Part shown: positions 1 to 6,878 of the stretch, piece by piece
Layout of the letters: each line of letters opens with the position of its first letter
Position numbering within the stretch: the stretch's first letter is position 1
Assembly (NCBI GenBank): GCA_023428185.1
Contig: JAEYYZ010000197.1
Span: 1 to 15,017, forward strand
DNA: 15,017 nt
Direction of reading: 5' to 3'
From: Actinomycetes bacterium
GTDB taxonomy: Bacteria > Actinomycetota > Actinomycetes > Actinomycetales > Demequinaceae
Notes under the pieces: model-generated
Seen by the model: the letters and a program-made list of their open reading frames with translations, nothing else
Told to the model about the DNA's origin: nothing
The model's database searches: none
Position numbers and translations under genes: made by a program

Positions 1-693
1 GTCCGCAAGGTCGGGTGCGATCTTTACCAGTAACGGCACACGACGCTCAGGGCTACCTTCGTCTGCGGCGCGGCGCACGTGTTCCAAGATGGGTCGCAAG
101 GACTCCACGGATTGGAGGTCGCGCAAGCCTGGAGTGTTGGGTGAGGACACGTTGACCACGAGGTAGTCCGCGTACGGCGCGAGTGCCCGGGCCGAGTACG
201 CGTAGTCGAGCGGAGCGTCCTCGGCCGCAGTCACCTTCGTCTTGCCTATATTGACGCCCACCACAAGGTCCTTGCCGCTACGGCGGGACCGCAAGCGAGA
301 GAGCCGCCTGGCCACGGCATCGGCGCCTTCATTGTTGAAGCCCATGCGATTGCGCAAGCCTTTGATGTCCAACTCCCGCCACGAACGCGGCTGCTCGTTG
401 CCTGGTTGGCCTTGCGCCGTCACGGTGCCGATCTCCACGTGCGAAAAGCCCGTTGCGGCGAGCCCGCGCACCGCGGTGGCGTTCTTGTCCATGCCTGCGG
501 CCAGGCCTAGCGGCCCCGAGAAGTGAATGCCCAGAGCGTCGACGCCAGCACTGGCAGGCACACGCGGGATGATGCGCAGTGCAGCGGCGATCCGCAAGAG
601 CGGCCACGCCACGCCAAACGCCTTCACAGAGAAGGTGTGAGCATGCTCGGGGGTCATGCGCAAAATGATGTGCTTGAAGACGAGGCCGTACAC
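1..693 (-). CDS. pyrD: Dihydroorotate dehydrogenase (quinone), class 2, partial (C-terminus outside window)
   Basis: This enzyme oxidises dihydroorotate to orotate in pyrimidine synthesis, using FMN and passing electrons to membrane quinone. 231 codons are visible; the family is usually about 340-350 residues, so roughly the last third lies beyond base 1. The N-terminal start YGLVFKHIILRMTPEHAH matches the class 2 N-terminal helices that bind the membrane and quinone (E. coli PyrD has the same layout with DPERAH). Further family motifs are GPLGLAAGMDKN (about residues 60-71), RMGFNNEG, VNIGKTK, and NVSSPNTPGLR at residues 181-191, where Ser183/Ser184 includes the class 2 catalytic serine. The GTG start is chosen because it aligns with the family N-terminus; the next Met (residue 13) would remove the first helix. 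A -10-like hexamer sits 7 bases upstream. It is divergent from pepA with only 33 bases between the two starts. Identification is secure. Confidence 0.95.
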   Translation of the reverse strand, partial: MYGLVFKHIILRMTPEHAHTFSVKAFGVAWPLLRIAAALRIIPRVPASAGVDALGIHFSGPLGLAAGMDKNATAVRGLAATGFSHVEIGTVTAQGQPGNEQPRSWRELDIKGLRNRMGFNNEGADAVARRLSRLRSRRSGKDLVVGVNIGKTKVTAAEDAPLDYAYSARALAPYADYLVVNVSSPNTPGLRDLQSVESLRPILEHVRRAADEGSPERRVPLLVKIAPDLAD

Positions 694-700
694 AGGTCCC

Positions 701-706
701 AAACTA
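701..706 (-). promoter_or_regulatory. Putative -10 hexamer of pyrD (leaderless)
   Basis: On the minus strand this reads TAGTTT and ends 7 bases before the pyrD GTG. That places the expected transcription start at or next to the start codon. No Shine-Dalgarno sequence fits in the gap. No good -35 is visible; the -35 position would overlap the pepA start codon. Inferred from sequence only. Confidence 0.5.
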
Positions 707-714
707 CTCGGGGC

Positions 715-720
715 TAGGCT
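715..720 (+). promoter_or_regulatory. Putative -10 hexamer of pepA (leaderless)
   Basis: TAGGCT ends 6 bases before the pepA ATG, so the transcript would start at or beside the ATG. There is no Shine-Dalgarno sequence between them. The -35 position would fall at about 692-697, on the pyrD start codon, so the two divergent promoters occupy the same stretch of DNA. Confidence 0.5.
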
Positions 721-726
721 CGGGTT

Positions 727-2226
727 ATGACCTCCGTAACCGGGACTTTTGAATCTCTCCCTTCTCTTTTGGCCGACGCCGTGGTGCTTGCAGTTGATGG
801 CGCTGGCGTGCCTTTGTCGCACCCGCAACTGCCCGGCTCGATGCTTGCGCACCTAGTGGGCCCGGCGGCTTCGCTTGACGCCTCGGGAAAGCTGGGCAAG
901 ACAACCGTGTTGCCTGGATCCGTGTTGGGTGAGGATGCGCCATTCAAGCGCGTAGTGCTGGTGGGAATTGGCAAGGGTTCCGAGGCTGACTTGCGGTTTG
1001 CGGCTGGGGCTGCCGCGAGGGCGTGCGGCAAGAAGCCCGCGTCCGTGGTGGTGGCCTTGCCTGCATCTACCGACCGCGAGTTCAGTGCTATCGCGGAGGG
1101 TGCACTCTTGGGTGCGTACACCTTCACGGATTACAAGTCCGAAGCAGACGATGCCGCGGAGGCTGGCAGTGACACGGGCGAGTCCGCCGCACCCGGCAAC
1201 CAGGGCTCCGACTGGTTGATCGCGGGCGCGTCAGATGCCGCTGTCGAGCGCGCCAAAGTCTTGACCGCCGCAGTGGCCGGAGTACGCGACTTAGTAAACA
1301 CTCCTCCCCTGGACTTGTATCCGGCGTCCTTTGCTGAGGCCGCTCAAGGTTTCGCGAGTCAGGTGGGTTGTTCAGTGCAGGTGTGGGAGCCGGAACAGCT
1401 CGCGCAACAGGGCTTTGGTGGCATCTTGGCCGTGGGCATGGGTTCCTCGCGCTTGCCGCGCCTAGTGCGCGTGGCGTGGGAAAGCGCTGAGGCCACGCAA
1501 ACCGTGGCTCTCGTGGGCAAGGGCATCACTTTTGACACGGGTGGCATCTCGTTGAAGCCGCCCAAGTCCATGGAGACCATGAAGTCAGACATGGCAGGAG
1601 CGGCAGCGGTTCTTCACACGGTGATCGCGGCGGCGCGCGCCAACCTTCCCATTTCGGTGGTGGGGTGGCTGTGCTTGGCCGAGAACATGCCCTCCGCCAC
1701 GGCTCAACGGCCCTCTGACGTGATCCGCACCTACAACGGCACCACGGTCGAGGTTCTCAACACTGACGCCGAAGGTCGTCTAGTACTGGCCGACGGTCTC
1801 GCCAAAGCACTGGAGGAAAACCCGGCGGTGATCATCGATGTCGCGACCCTCACGGGAGCGCAAGGCGTGGCGCTTGGCACCCAAACATCGGCGGTGATGG
1901 GCACGGACGATGCCAGGGCTGAGGTGATAGCGGCGGCCGAAGCAGCCGGGGAAGCGATGTGGCCCATGCCCCTGCCCGAGCACTTGCGTGAACCCATGAA
2001 CTCCAAAGTGGCGGACCTGCAGAACATGGGTGACCCCAATGGCGGAGGCATGCTCACGGCCGGACTCTTCCTCAAGCAATTCGTGGGCGAGTCACCGTGG
2101 GCGCACTTGGACATTGCTCGGCCAGCATTCAACGAGGGCGGGCCGTATGGCTACATCGTGCCCGGAGGCACGGGCGTGGCCGTGCGCACGTTGTTTGAAC
2201 TGTTGGAGCGCAGGGCGGGCGTCTAG
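727..2226 (+). CDS. pepA: Leucyl aminopeptidase, M17 family
   Basis: A cytosolic two-metal aminopeptidase that removes N-terminal residues from peptides and takes part in peptide turnover. The 499-residue length is normal for M17. The C-terminal catalytic domain shows the full set of metal ligands with the same spacing as E. coli PepA: Lys265 and Asp270 in GKGITFDTGG, Asp288, then Asp347 and Glu349 in NTDAEGR, with Arg351 as the conserved arginine. DLVNTPP before the catalytic domain is also typical. Between the N-terminal and catalytic domains there is an acidic, low-complexity stretch (about residues 140-160) that looks like an extended linker. It is the counterpart of M. tuberculosis pepB (Rv2213), which likewise sits upstream of the E2 gene. 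It ends 15 bases from a convergent small gene. The ATG is preferred because of the -10-like hexamer just upstream. Confidence 0.96.
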   Translation: MTSVTGTFESLPSLLADAVVLAVDGAGVPLSHPQLPGSMLAHLVGPAASLDASGKLGKTTVLPGSVLGEDAPFKRVVLVGIGKGSEADLRFAAGAAARACGKKPASVVVALPASTDREFSAIAEGALLGAYTFTDYKSEADDAAEAGSDTGESAAPGNQGSDWLIAGASDAAVERAKVLTAAVAGVRDLVNTPPLDLYPASFAEAAQGFASQVGCSVQVWEPEQLAQQGFGGILAVGMGSSRLPRLVRVAWESAEATQTVALVGKGITFDTGGISLKPPKSMETMKSDMAGAAAVLHTVIAAARANLPISVVGWLCLAENMPSATAQRPSDVIRTYNGTTVEVLNTDAEGRLVLADGLAKALEENPAVIIDVATLTGAQGVALGTQTSAVMGTDDARAEVIAAAEAAGEAMWPMPLPEHLREPMNSKVADLQNMGDPNGGGMLTAGLFLKQFVGESPWAHLDIARPAFNEGGPYGYIVPGGTGVAVRTLFELLERRAGV

Positions 2227-2241
2227 CACCCTGGCCGAGCG

Positions 2242-2598
2242 CTAGGCGTTGCCGGAGTTCTTGCGGTCCTTCTGCTGCTTTTGGTTCCACTCGCGCATGC
2301 GGGACGGGTAGCCGGAGAGGTTAACGTCAAAGACCGGCAACCCTAAATCCTTGGCAACTTTCTGGGCAGTTGCGGCATCGGGCACCTTGCGCCTGGTCCA
2401 TTCCCCCGTGCCCGCCACTACAACCAAAGTGGTTTGAGTGACACGAGTGGCGGGCTCAATGAACGCCTCGCATCCATCGTTGCGGGCTACAAAGTCGCGA
2501 AAGTGCTTCATGGTCTCCGCTTGAGCCTCGCGCGGAGATGCCGCAGGGCTGGGAGCGTTGCGCTTTGATGAGCCAAACAAGCGTCCGAGAAAAGCCAT
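2242..2598 (-). CDS. Small conserved actinobacterial protein of unknown function
   Basis: 118 residues from the ATG at 2598. The N-terminus is short and basic (MAFLGRLFGSSKR), followed by a Ser/Pro/Ala stretch and then a compact domain of about 80 residues with the striking runs EPATRVTQTTLVVVAGTGEW, WTRRKVP, and GYPSRMREWN. The C-terminus is rich in Lys and Gln. There is no signal peptide, membrane segment or recognisable catalytic motif. From memory, similar proteins with a WTRR-V and a GYP-RM motif are common in actinobacteria, sometimes loosely labelled oxidoreductase; I see no cofactor motif that supports that label. It is convergent with pepA and divergent from lpdA. An upstream in-frame start at 2631 would add 11 residues, but the -10-like hexamer at 2605-2610 favours 2598. 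The reading frame is convincing; the function is unknown. Confidence 0.8.
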   Translation of the reverse strand: MAFLGRLFGSSKRNAPSPAASPREAQAETMKHFRDFVARNDGCEAFIEPATRVTQTTLVVVAGTGEWTRRKVPDAATAQKVAKDLGLPVFDVNLSGYPSRMREWNQKQQKDRKNSGNA

Positions 2599-2604
2599 AG
2601 GCCC

Positions 2605-2610
2605 AGCGTA
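2605..2610 (-). promoter_or_regulatory. Putative -10 hexamer of the small conserved gene (leaderless)
   Basis: On the minus strand this is TACGCT, 6 bases before the ATG at 2598. It has the same arrangement as pyrD and pepA, with no Shine-Dalgarno sequence. It supports 2598 rather than 2631 as the start. Confidence 0.45.
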
Positions 2611-2652
2611 GTCTCGCGTTGCGGTTCGCACGGGACCTTCGTAATGGCAAGA

Positions 2653-2665
2653 TGGGTTATACCCA
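2653..2665. promoter_or_regulatory. 13-base dyad in the lpdA leader, overlapping a possible -10
   Basis: The sequence TGGGT-TAT-ACCCA is a perfect 5-base inverted repeat around a 3-base centre. The possible -10 element TATACC (2658-2663) of lpdA lies within it. It sits 25 bases before the lpdA start and could be an operator, but short dyads arise by chance and no regulator can be named. Confidence 0.25.
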
Positions 2666-2674
2666 CTTCCTTAC

Positions 2675-2680
2675 AAGGAG
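2675..2680 (+). promoter_or_regulatory. Ribosome binding site deciding the lpdA start
   Basis: AAGGAG lies 10 bases before the GTG at 2691. It rules out the longer in-frame start at 2619, which would place this sequence inside the coding region. Confidence 0.8.
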
Positions 2681-2690
2681 AATCCACCTC

Positions 2691-4076
2691 GTGACCGAGA
2701 CCACCACGCGCTCGTTTGATGTCCTCATTCTTGGCGGAGGCTCCGGCGGATACGCCGCCGCGCTACGCGCTTCCCAACTGGGCATGACCGTTGGACTTAT
2801 TGAAGAATCCAAAGTAGGAGGCACGTGTCTCCACAACGGTTGCATTCCCACCAAGGCCCTTCTCCACGCTGCTGAAGTAGCCGAGGAAGCCAAGCACGGC
2901 CCTGAGATTGGCGTGAAGACCACGTTCGACGGTGTCGACATGGCGGGCGTCAACGCTTACAAGCAAGGCGTTATTGACCGCTTGTACAAGGGCCTTCAAG
3001 GGTTGGTGAAGTCGCGCAAGGTCACTGTCATTGAAGGGCACGGCAAGCTTGTAGGTCCCGATGCCATTGAGGTGCGCGGCGAGCGCTACACGGGCAAGAA
3101 CATTGTGTTGGGTACCGGCTCGTACGCCCGCTCGCTGCCTGGCTTGGAGATCGGTGGCCGCGTGATGACCTCCGACCAGGCGCTTGAACTCGACTATGTG
3201 CCTCAGAGCGCGATTGTGCTGGGCGGCGGCGTGATCGGTGTGGAGTTCGCCTCCGTGTGGACTTCGTTTGGCGCCAAGGTGACCATCATTGAGGCACTGC
3301 CCCACTTGGCGCCCAATGAGGACGAGGCCTTGTCCAAGGGTCTCGAGCGCGCATTCCGCAAGCGTGGCATCGACTTCAGCCTGGGAGTGCGCTTCCAAGG
3401 CGTCACTCAAAACGAGAACGGCGTGACGGTCACTCTTGAAGACGGCAAGACCTTTGAGGCGGACCTGTTGCTGGTGGCTGTGGGCCGTGGTCCGCGCACC
3501 GCGGGCTTGGGCTTCGAGGAGCAGGGGCTCCGCGTGGACCGTGGCTTTGTCCTCACCGACGAGCGCCTCCACACAGGTGTAGCCAACATCTATGCCGTGG
3601 GCGACATCGTGCCGGGTCTGCAACTTGCTCACCGCGGGTTCCAGCAAGGCATTTTTGTGGCCGAGCAAATCGCCGGCCTCAACCCGCAGCCCATCGTCGA
3701 ATCCAACATCCCAAGGGTCACCTATTGCGACCCCGAACTTGCGTCAGTAGGTATCACCGAGGCCAAGGCCAAGGAGCAATACGGCGCCGACGCTGTGGTG
3801 GCCCTGGAATACAACCTGGGTGGCAACGGCAAGAGTCAGATCCTTGGCACTCAAGGCATGATCAAGTTGGTCCGCGTCAAGGACGGGCCCGTTGTGGGCG
3901 TGCACATGATTGGCGCGCGCATCGGCGAGCAAATTGGCGAGGCCCAACTCATTGTTAACTGGGAGGCGCACCCCGAGGACGTGGCGCCGCTCATTCACGC
4001 ACACCCCACCCAGAACGAGGCGCTTGGCGAGGCGCACCTTGCGCTCGCTGGCAAGCCACTTCACGCGCACGACTGA
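2691..4076 (+). CDS. lpdA: Dihydrolipoyl dehydrogenase (E3)
   Basis: This is the flavoprotein that reoxidises dihydrolipoyl arms of 2-oxoacid dehydrogenase E2 (and glycine cleavage H protein) and makes NADH. 461 residues from GTG is normal for E3. An FAD-binding motif GGGSGG starts at residue 15, and the redox-active disulfide is Cys46/Cys51 in GGTCLHNGCIP. The NAD-binding Rossmann motif is at Gly178-x-Gly180-x-x-Gly183, followed by an acidic residue after the second strand (Glu in TIIEA). The C-terminal interface motif HAHPTQNE supplies His438 and Glu443, the catalytic base pair of the partner subunit. The second FAD motif (YAVGDIV) is also present. The GTG start is fixed by AAGGAG and by the start of the Rossmann fold ten residues later. 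sucB begins 18 bases after the stop, so the two are very likely co-transcribed. Confidence 0.96.
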   Translation: MTETTTRSFDVLILGGGSGGYAAALRASQLGMTVGLIEESKVGGTCLHNGCIPTKALLHAAEVAEEAKHGPEIGVKTTFDGVDMAGVNAYKQGVIDRLYKGLQGLVKSRKVTVIEGHGKLVGPDAIEVRGERYTGKNIVLGTGSYARSLPGLEIGGRVMTSDQALELDYVPQSAIVLGGGVIGVEFASVWTSFGAKVTIIEALPHLAPNEDEALSKGLERAFRKRGIDFSLGVRFQGVTQNENGVTVTLEDGKTFEADLLLVAVGRGPRTAGLGFEEQGLRVDRGFVLTDERLHTGVANIYAVGDIVPGLQLAHRGFQQGIFVAEQIAGLNPQPIVESNIPRVTYCDPELASVGITEAKAKEQYGADAVVALEYNLGGNGKSQILGTQGMIKLVRVKDGPVVGVHMIGARIGEQIGEAQLIVNWEAHPEDVAPLIHAHPTQNEALGEAHLALAGKPLHAHD

Positions 4077-4079
4077 GCC

Positions 4080-4084
4080 GGAGG
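4080..4084 (+). promoter_or_regulatory. Ribosome binding site of sucB
   Basis: GGAGG in the 18-base gap after lpdA, 10 bases before the sucB ATG. It supports independent initiation within the same transcript. Confidence 0.75.
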
Positions 4085-4094
4085 CACCTTTCAC

Positions 4095-5981
4095 ATGAGC
4101 ACCGACGTCACCCTTCCAGCGCTCGGCGAATCCGTCACCGAGGGCACCGTTACCCGCTGGCTCAAGAAAGTGGGCGACACCGTCGCCATTGATGAGCCCC
4201 TAGTGGAGATCTCCACCGACAAAGTCGACACCGAGATCCCCTCCCCCGTCGCTGGCACCTTGCTGGAGATCCTCGCCGCCGAAGACGCCACTATTGAGGT
4301 GGGCGGCGTGCTCGCACGCATCGGGTCTGACGCCGACGCTGGGGCGGCTCCGGCTGCTGAGGCACCCGCGGCTCCGGCTGCGGCGGCCCCGGCGCCTGCT
4401 ACTGAGGCACCTGCCGAGGCGCCTGCGGCTCCGGCCCCGGTTGCCGAGGCACCCGCTGCTCCGGTTGCTGAGGCACCCGCTGCTCCGGTTGCTGAGGCAC
4501 CTGCTGCTGAAGCCGCTCCTGAGCCCGCTGCCGCACCTCAGCTAGCTGCCGCTCCTGCCGCTGGCGGAGACACCACGGACGTCACGCTGCCCGCTCTCGG
4601 GGAATCCGTCACTGAGGGCACCGTCACTCGCTGGCTCAAGAAGGTGGGCGACTCGGTCGCCGTTGATGAAGCTCTGGTGGAAATCTCCACGGACAAGGTC
4701 GACACGGAAATCCCCTCGCCCGTTGCTGGCACGGTGGTAGAAATCGTGGCCGCGGAAGACGCGACCGTTGAGGTAGGCGGAGTGCTCGCACGCATCGGCT
4801 CGTCTGCCGGTGCCGCAGCCCCTGCCCCGGCTCCCGCTGCCCCGGCCCCCGCCGAGTCAGTGCCCGCTCCGGTTGCCGCACAACCCAACGCTCCCTTGGG
4901 AGAGCCGGCTACCTCGCCCGCTGGCGAAGCGGCGGCAGTGGCTCAGCAAGAGGAGCCTGCCGCGGCACCCGCTCCCGCCCCTGCCCCGGCACCTGCCCCG
5001 GCACCGACAGCGGCACCCGCTGCAGCACCGGCACCTTCCTCCACCAACGCATCGGCCGGCGGAGCAAGTGGCTACGTGACGCCCATTGTGCGCAAACTCG
5101 CCGCGGATCGCGGAGTGGACCTTGCCGCAGTAACCGGCACCGGTGTGGGCGGTCGCATCCGCAAGGAAGACATCTTGGCTGCAGCCCCCGCCGCCGCCAA
5201 CCAAGGTGGCGGAGCACCGACCGCTGCGCCCAGCGCACCTGCGGCCGCACCTACGCCTTCACCCCTGCGCGGCCAAACGGTGAAGATGACGCGTATTCGC
5301 ACCGTGATCGCGGATCGGATGATGGAATCCCTGCACGGGATGGCGCAACTGACCTCCGTGGTGGAGGTGGACTGCTCCAAGATCTGGAACTTGCGCAACA
5401 AGGCCAAGGATGACTTTGAAGCCCGCGAGGGAGTCAAGCTTTCGTTCCTGCCGTTCTTCACGGTGGCCGTTGCCGAGGCGCTGGTGGAGCATGCGAACAT
5501 CAACGCATCAATCGTGGACGGAAGCATCGTCTATCACCCTTCGGTGAACCTGTCGCTCGCAGTGGACACCGAGAAGGGCCTCATGCTCCCCACGTTGCAC
5601 AACGCGGAAACCAAGTCGCTAGCGGATCACGCTCGCGGCATCGCGGACCTCGCCAACCGTGCTCGCACCGGCGGACTCACCGCCGACGAGATTTCGGGCG
5701 GCACATTCTCGGTGACCAACACCGGTTCGCTTGGCACGTTGTTCGACACCCCTGTGGTCCCTGCGCCCCAGGCAGGAATCTTGGCCACGTGTGCCATCGT
5801 CAAGCGCGCCGTGGTGGTGCGTGGACCCAACGGTGAGGACGTCATCTCGGTACGTCCCATGTGCTTCTTGCCGCTCAGTTACGACCACCGTCTTATCGAT
5901 GGCGCCGATGCCGCTCGCTTCTTGCAGAGCGTCAAGGCACGTATTGAAGCCGGCGCCTTCGAGTCTCAACTGGGCATGTAA
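4095..5981 (+). CDS. sucB: 2-oxoacid dehydrogenase E2, dihydrolipoyllysine acyltransferase (actinobacterial SucB/DlaT type, two lipoyl domains)
   Basis: The E2 core of the 2-oxoglutarate and/or pyruvate dehydrogenase complex: it accepts the acyl group from E1 on a lipoyl arm and transfers it to CoA. Domains in order: lipoyl domain 1 (about 2-78, lipoylated Lys43 in TDKVDTE), an Ala/Pro linker, lipoyl domain 2 (about 160-236, Lys201 in the same motif), a second Ala/Pro linker, the E3/E1-binding domain (about 327-363, from YVTPIVRKLA to GGRIRKEDIL), a short linker, and the acyltransferase domain (about 395-628) with the active-site motif DHRLIDG (His598, Asp602). At 628 residues with two lipoyl domains it fits the actinobacterial SucB/DlaT family. 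In corynebacteria and mycobacteria such an E2 is shared between complexes, so the exact substrate cannot be set from sequence. E1 is not in the window. The downstream epimerase starts immediately after the stop. Confidence 0.93.
   Translation: MSTDVTLPALGESVTEGTVTRWLKKVGDTVAIDEPLVEISTDKVDTEIPSPVAGTLLEILAAEDATIEVGGVLARIGSDADAGAAPAAEAPAAPAAAAPAPATEAPAEAPAAPAPVAEAPAAPVAEAPAAPVAEAPAAEAAPEPAAAPQLAAAPAAGGDTTDVTLPALGESVTEGTVTRWLKKVGDSVAVDEALVEISTDKVDTEIPSPVAGTVVEIVAAEDATVEVGGVLARIGSSAGAAAPAPAPAAPAPAESVPAPVAAQPNAPLGEPATSPAGEAAAVAQQEEPAAAPAPAPAPAPAPAPTAAPAAAPAPSSTNASAGGASGYVTPIVRKLAADRGVDLAAVTGTGVGGRIRKEDILAAAPAAANQGGGAPTAAPSAPAAAPTPSPLRGQTVKMTRIRTVIADRMMESLHGMAQLTSVVEVDCSKIWNLRNKAKDDFEAREGVKLSFLPFFTVAVAEALVEHANINASIVDGSIVYHPSVNLSLAVDTEKGLMLPTLHNAETKSLADHARGIADLANRARTGGLTADEISGGTFSVTNTGSLGTLFDTPVVPAPQAGILATCAIVKRAVVVRGPNGEDVISVRPMCFLPLSYDHRLIDGADAARFLQSVKARIEAGAFESQLGM
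4104..4796 (+). repeat. Intragenic duplication: two near-identical lipoyl domains in sucB
   Basis: Codons 4 to about 76 and codons 162 to about 234 encode the same lipoyl domain, offset by exactly 158 codons. By hand count there are only about seven amino-acid replacements, all conservative or mild (for example Thr29/Ser, Ile32/Val, Pro35/Ala, three Leu/Val), but about 25 silent codon differences. The protein copies are held alike while the DNA has drifted. Confidence 0.85.
4440..4511 (+). repeat. 24-base tandem repeat in the first sucB linker (about 2.7 copies)
   Basis: Three consecutive 24-base units begin at 4440, 4464 and 4488. The first two differ at one base; the third diverges near its end. 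Each encodes VAEAPAAP or VAEAPAAE. This is a flexible Ala/Pro swinging-arm linker whose length could change by slippage without breaking the frame. Confidence 0.85.
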
Positions 5982-6878
5982 ATGCATGTAGTCATCGCTG
6001 GTGCCTCTGGACTCATCGGCACGGCGCTGACTGCATCCTTACGCGCCGACGGTCACCGGGTGGTGGCGTTGGTGCGAAGGCCAGCACGCAACGATGACGA
6101 GTCGCAATGGGACCCCGCTCAAGGGTTGATAGACGAGTCAGCGGTCCAGGCTGCCGACGTAGTCGTGAACCTCGCAGGCGCGTCCATCGGCGCCAAACGG
6201 CTCACTGACTCCTACAAGAAGGAAGTCCTCAAGTCTCGACTGGACTCCACCGGACTCATCGCGCGTGCGTTAGCCAAGAAGGGCTCTGGTGTGCTCATTC
6301 AGGGCTCCGCCATGGGCTACTACGGCGACCGGGGCCAGGAACCGCTCACCGAGGACAAGGCGCCTGGGAACACCTTCCTCGCGGACATCGTCACCAAGTG
6401 GGAGGCCGCCGCCAAGCCCGCCGCCGATGCCGGGGTACGGGTCGCGTACAGCCGCACCGGCTTGGTGCTCAGCCACCATGGCGGGTTCGCAGAGCGCATG
6501 ATCCCACTTACGCGCCGTGGACTGCTGGGAGGCCTTGGTCCTGGAGACACCTTGCATTCGTGGATCGCACTCGAGGACACCGTGCGAGCGCTGAGATTCC
6601 TCATCGACTCCGATCATCACGGACCCGCCAACGTCATTGCGCCCCAACCCGTCAAGGACCGCGACCTCTTCGCGGCGGTGGCCCGCGCCTTTGGCAAGCG
6701 TCGTGGGATACCGGTCCCTGCCTGGGCCCTCAAGATTGCCATCGGCCCTGCGGTGGTGGACTTGCTCACGTCGCAGGCTGGTGTGCCTGGGGTACTGAAC
6801 TCGCTGGGGTTCACGTGGAATCACCCCACCATTGACGATGCCGCGCGTGCCGTCGCAGCGGGCATCAAGGCTCGCTGA
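5982..6878 (+). CDS. TIGR01777-family NAD(P)-binding epimerase/SDR-like protein
   Basis: A 298-residue atypical (extended) SDR-type protein related to YfcH, SDR39U1 and M. tuberculosis Rv2216, which also lies between the E2 gene and lipB. The nucleotide-binding loop is Gly7-Ala-Ser-Gly10-Leu-Ile-Gly13 at the extreme N-terminus. The family motif QGSAMGYYGD is at residues 107-116, with Tyr113/Tyr114 near the place of the SDR tyrosine. KWEAAAKPA follows, and the C-terminal extension typical of the family (DUF1731 region) ends with LNSLGFTWNHPTIDDA. The substrate is not known for this family. The ATG directly follows the sucB TAA with no gap and no good Shine-Dalgarno sequence, which suggests translational coupling. 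The 3' end overlaps the convergent kinase-like gene by 14 bases. Family assignment is firm; the function is open. Confidence 0.88.
   Translation: MHVVIAGASGLIGTALTASLRADGHRVVALVRRPARNDDESQWDPAQGLIDESAVQAADVVVNLAGASIGAKRLTDSYKKEVLKSRLDSTGLIARALAKKGSGVLIQGSAMGYYGDRGQEPLTEDKAPGNTFLADIVTKWEAAAKPAADAGVRVAYSRTGLVLSHHGGFAERMIPLTRRGLLGGLGPGDTLHSWIALEDTVRALRFLIDSDHHGPANVIAPQPVKDRDLFAAVARAFGKRRGIPVPAWALKIAIGPAVVDLLTSQAGVPGVLNSLGFTWNHPTIDDAARAVAAGIKAR

Noticed and set aside
2223..2245. CTAGC ... GCTAG inverted repeat at the pepA / small-gene junction as a terminator
   Set aside because: The stem is only 5 bases with a 13-base loop and no T-run; the symmetry comes largely from the two convergent TAG stop codons.
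2619..2690. Longer lpdA start adding 24 residues
   Set aside because: The extra sequence contains the AAGGAG ribosome binding site and the leader dyad, and E3 proteins begin just before the Rossmann strand.
2763..3668. 301-codon minus-strand frame opposite lpdA
   Set aside because: It lies entirely within lpdA, is rich in His, Ala and Leu as expected from the reverse of GC-rich codons, and has no ribosome binding site or family motif.
4340..5080. Short frames rich in Arg, Pro and Leu within the sucB linkers on either strand
   Set aside because: They are frame shadows of the Ala/Pro linkers, with repeat-derived composition and no initiation signals.
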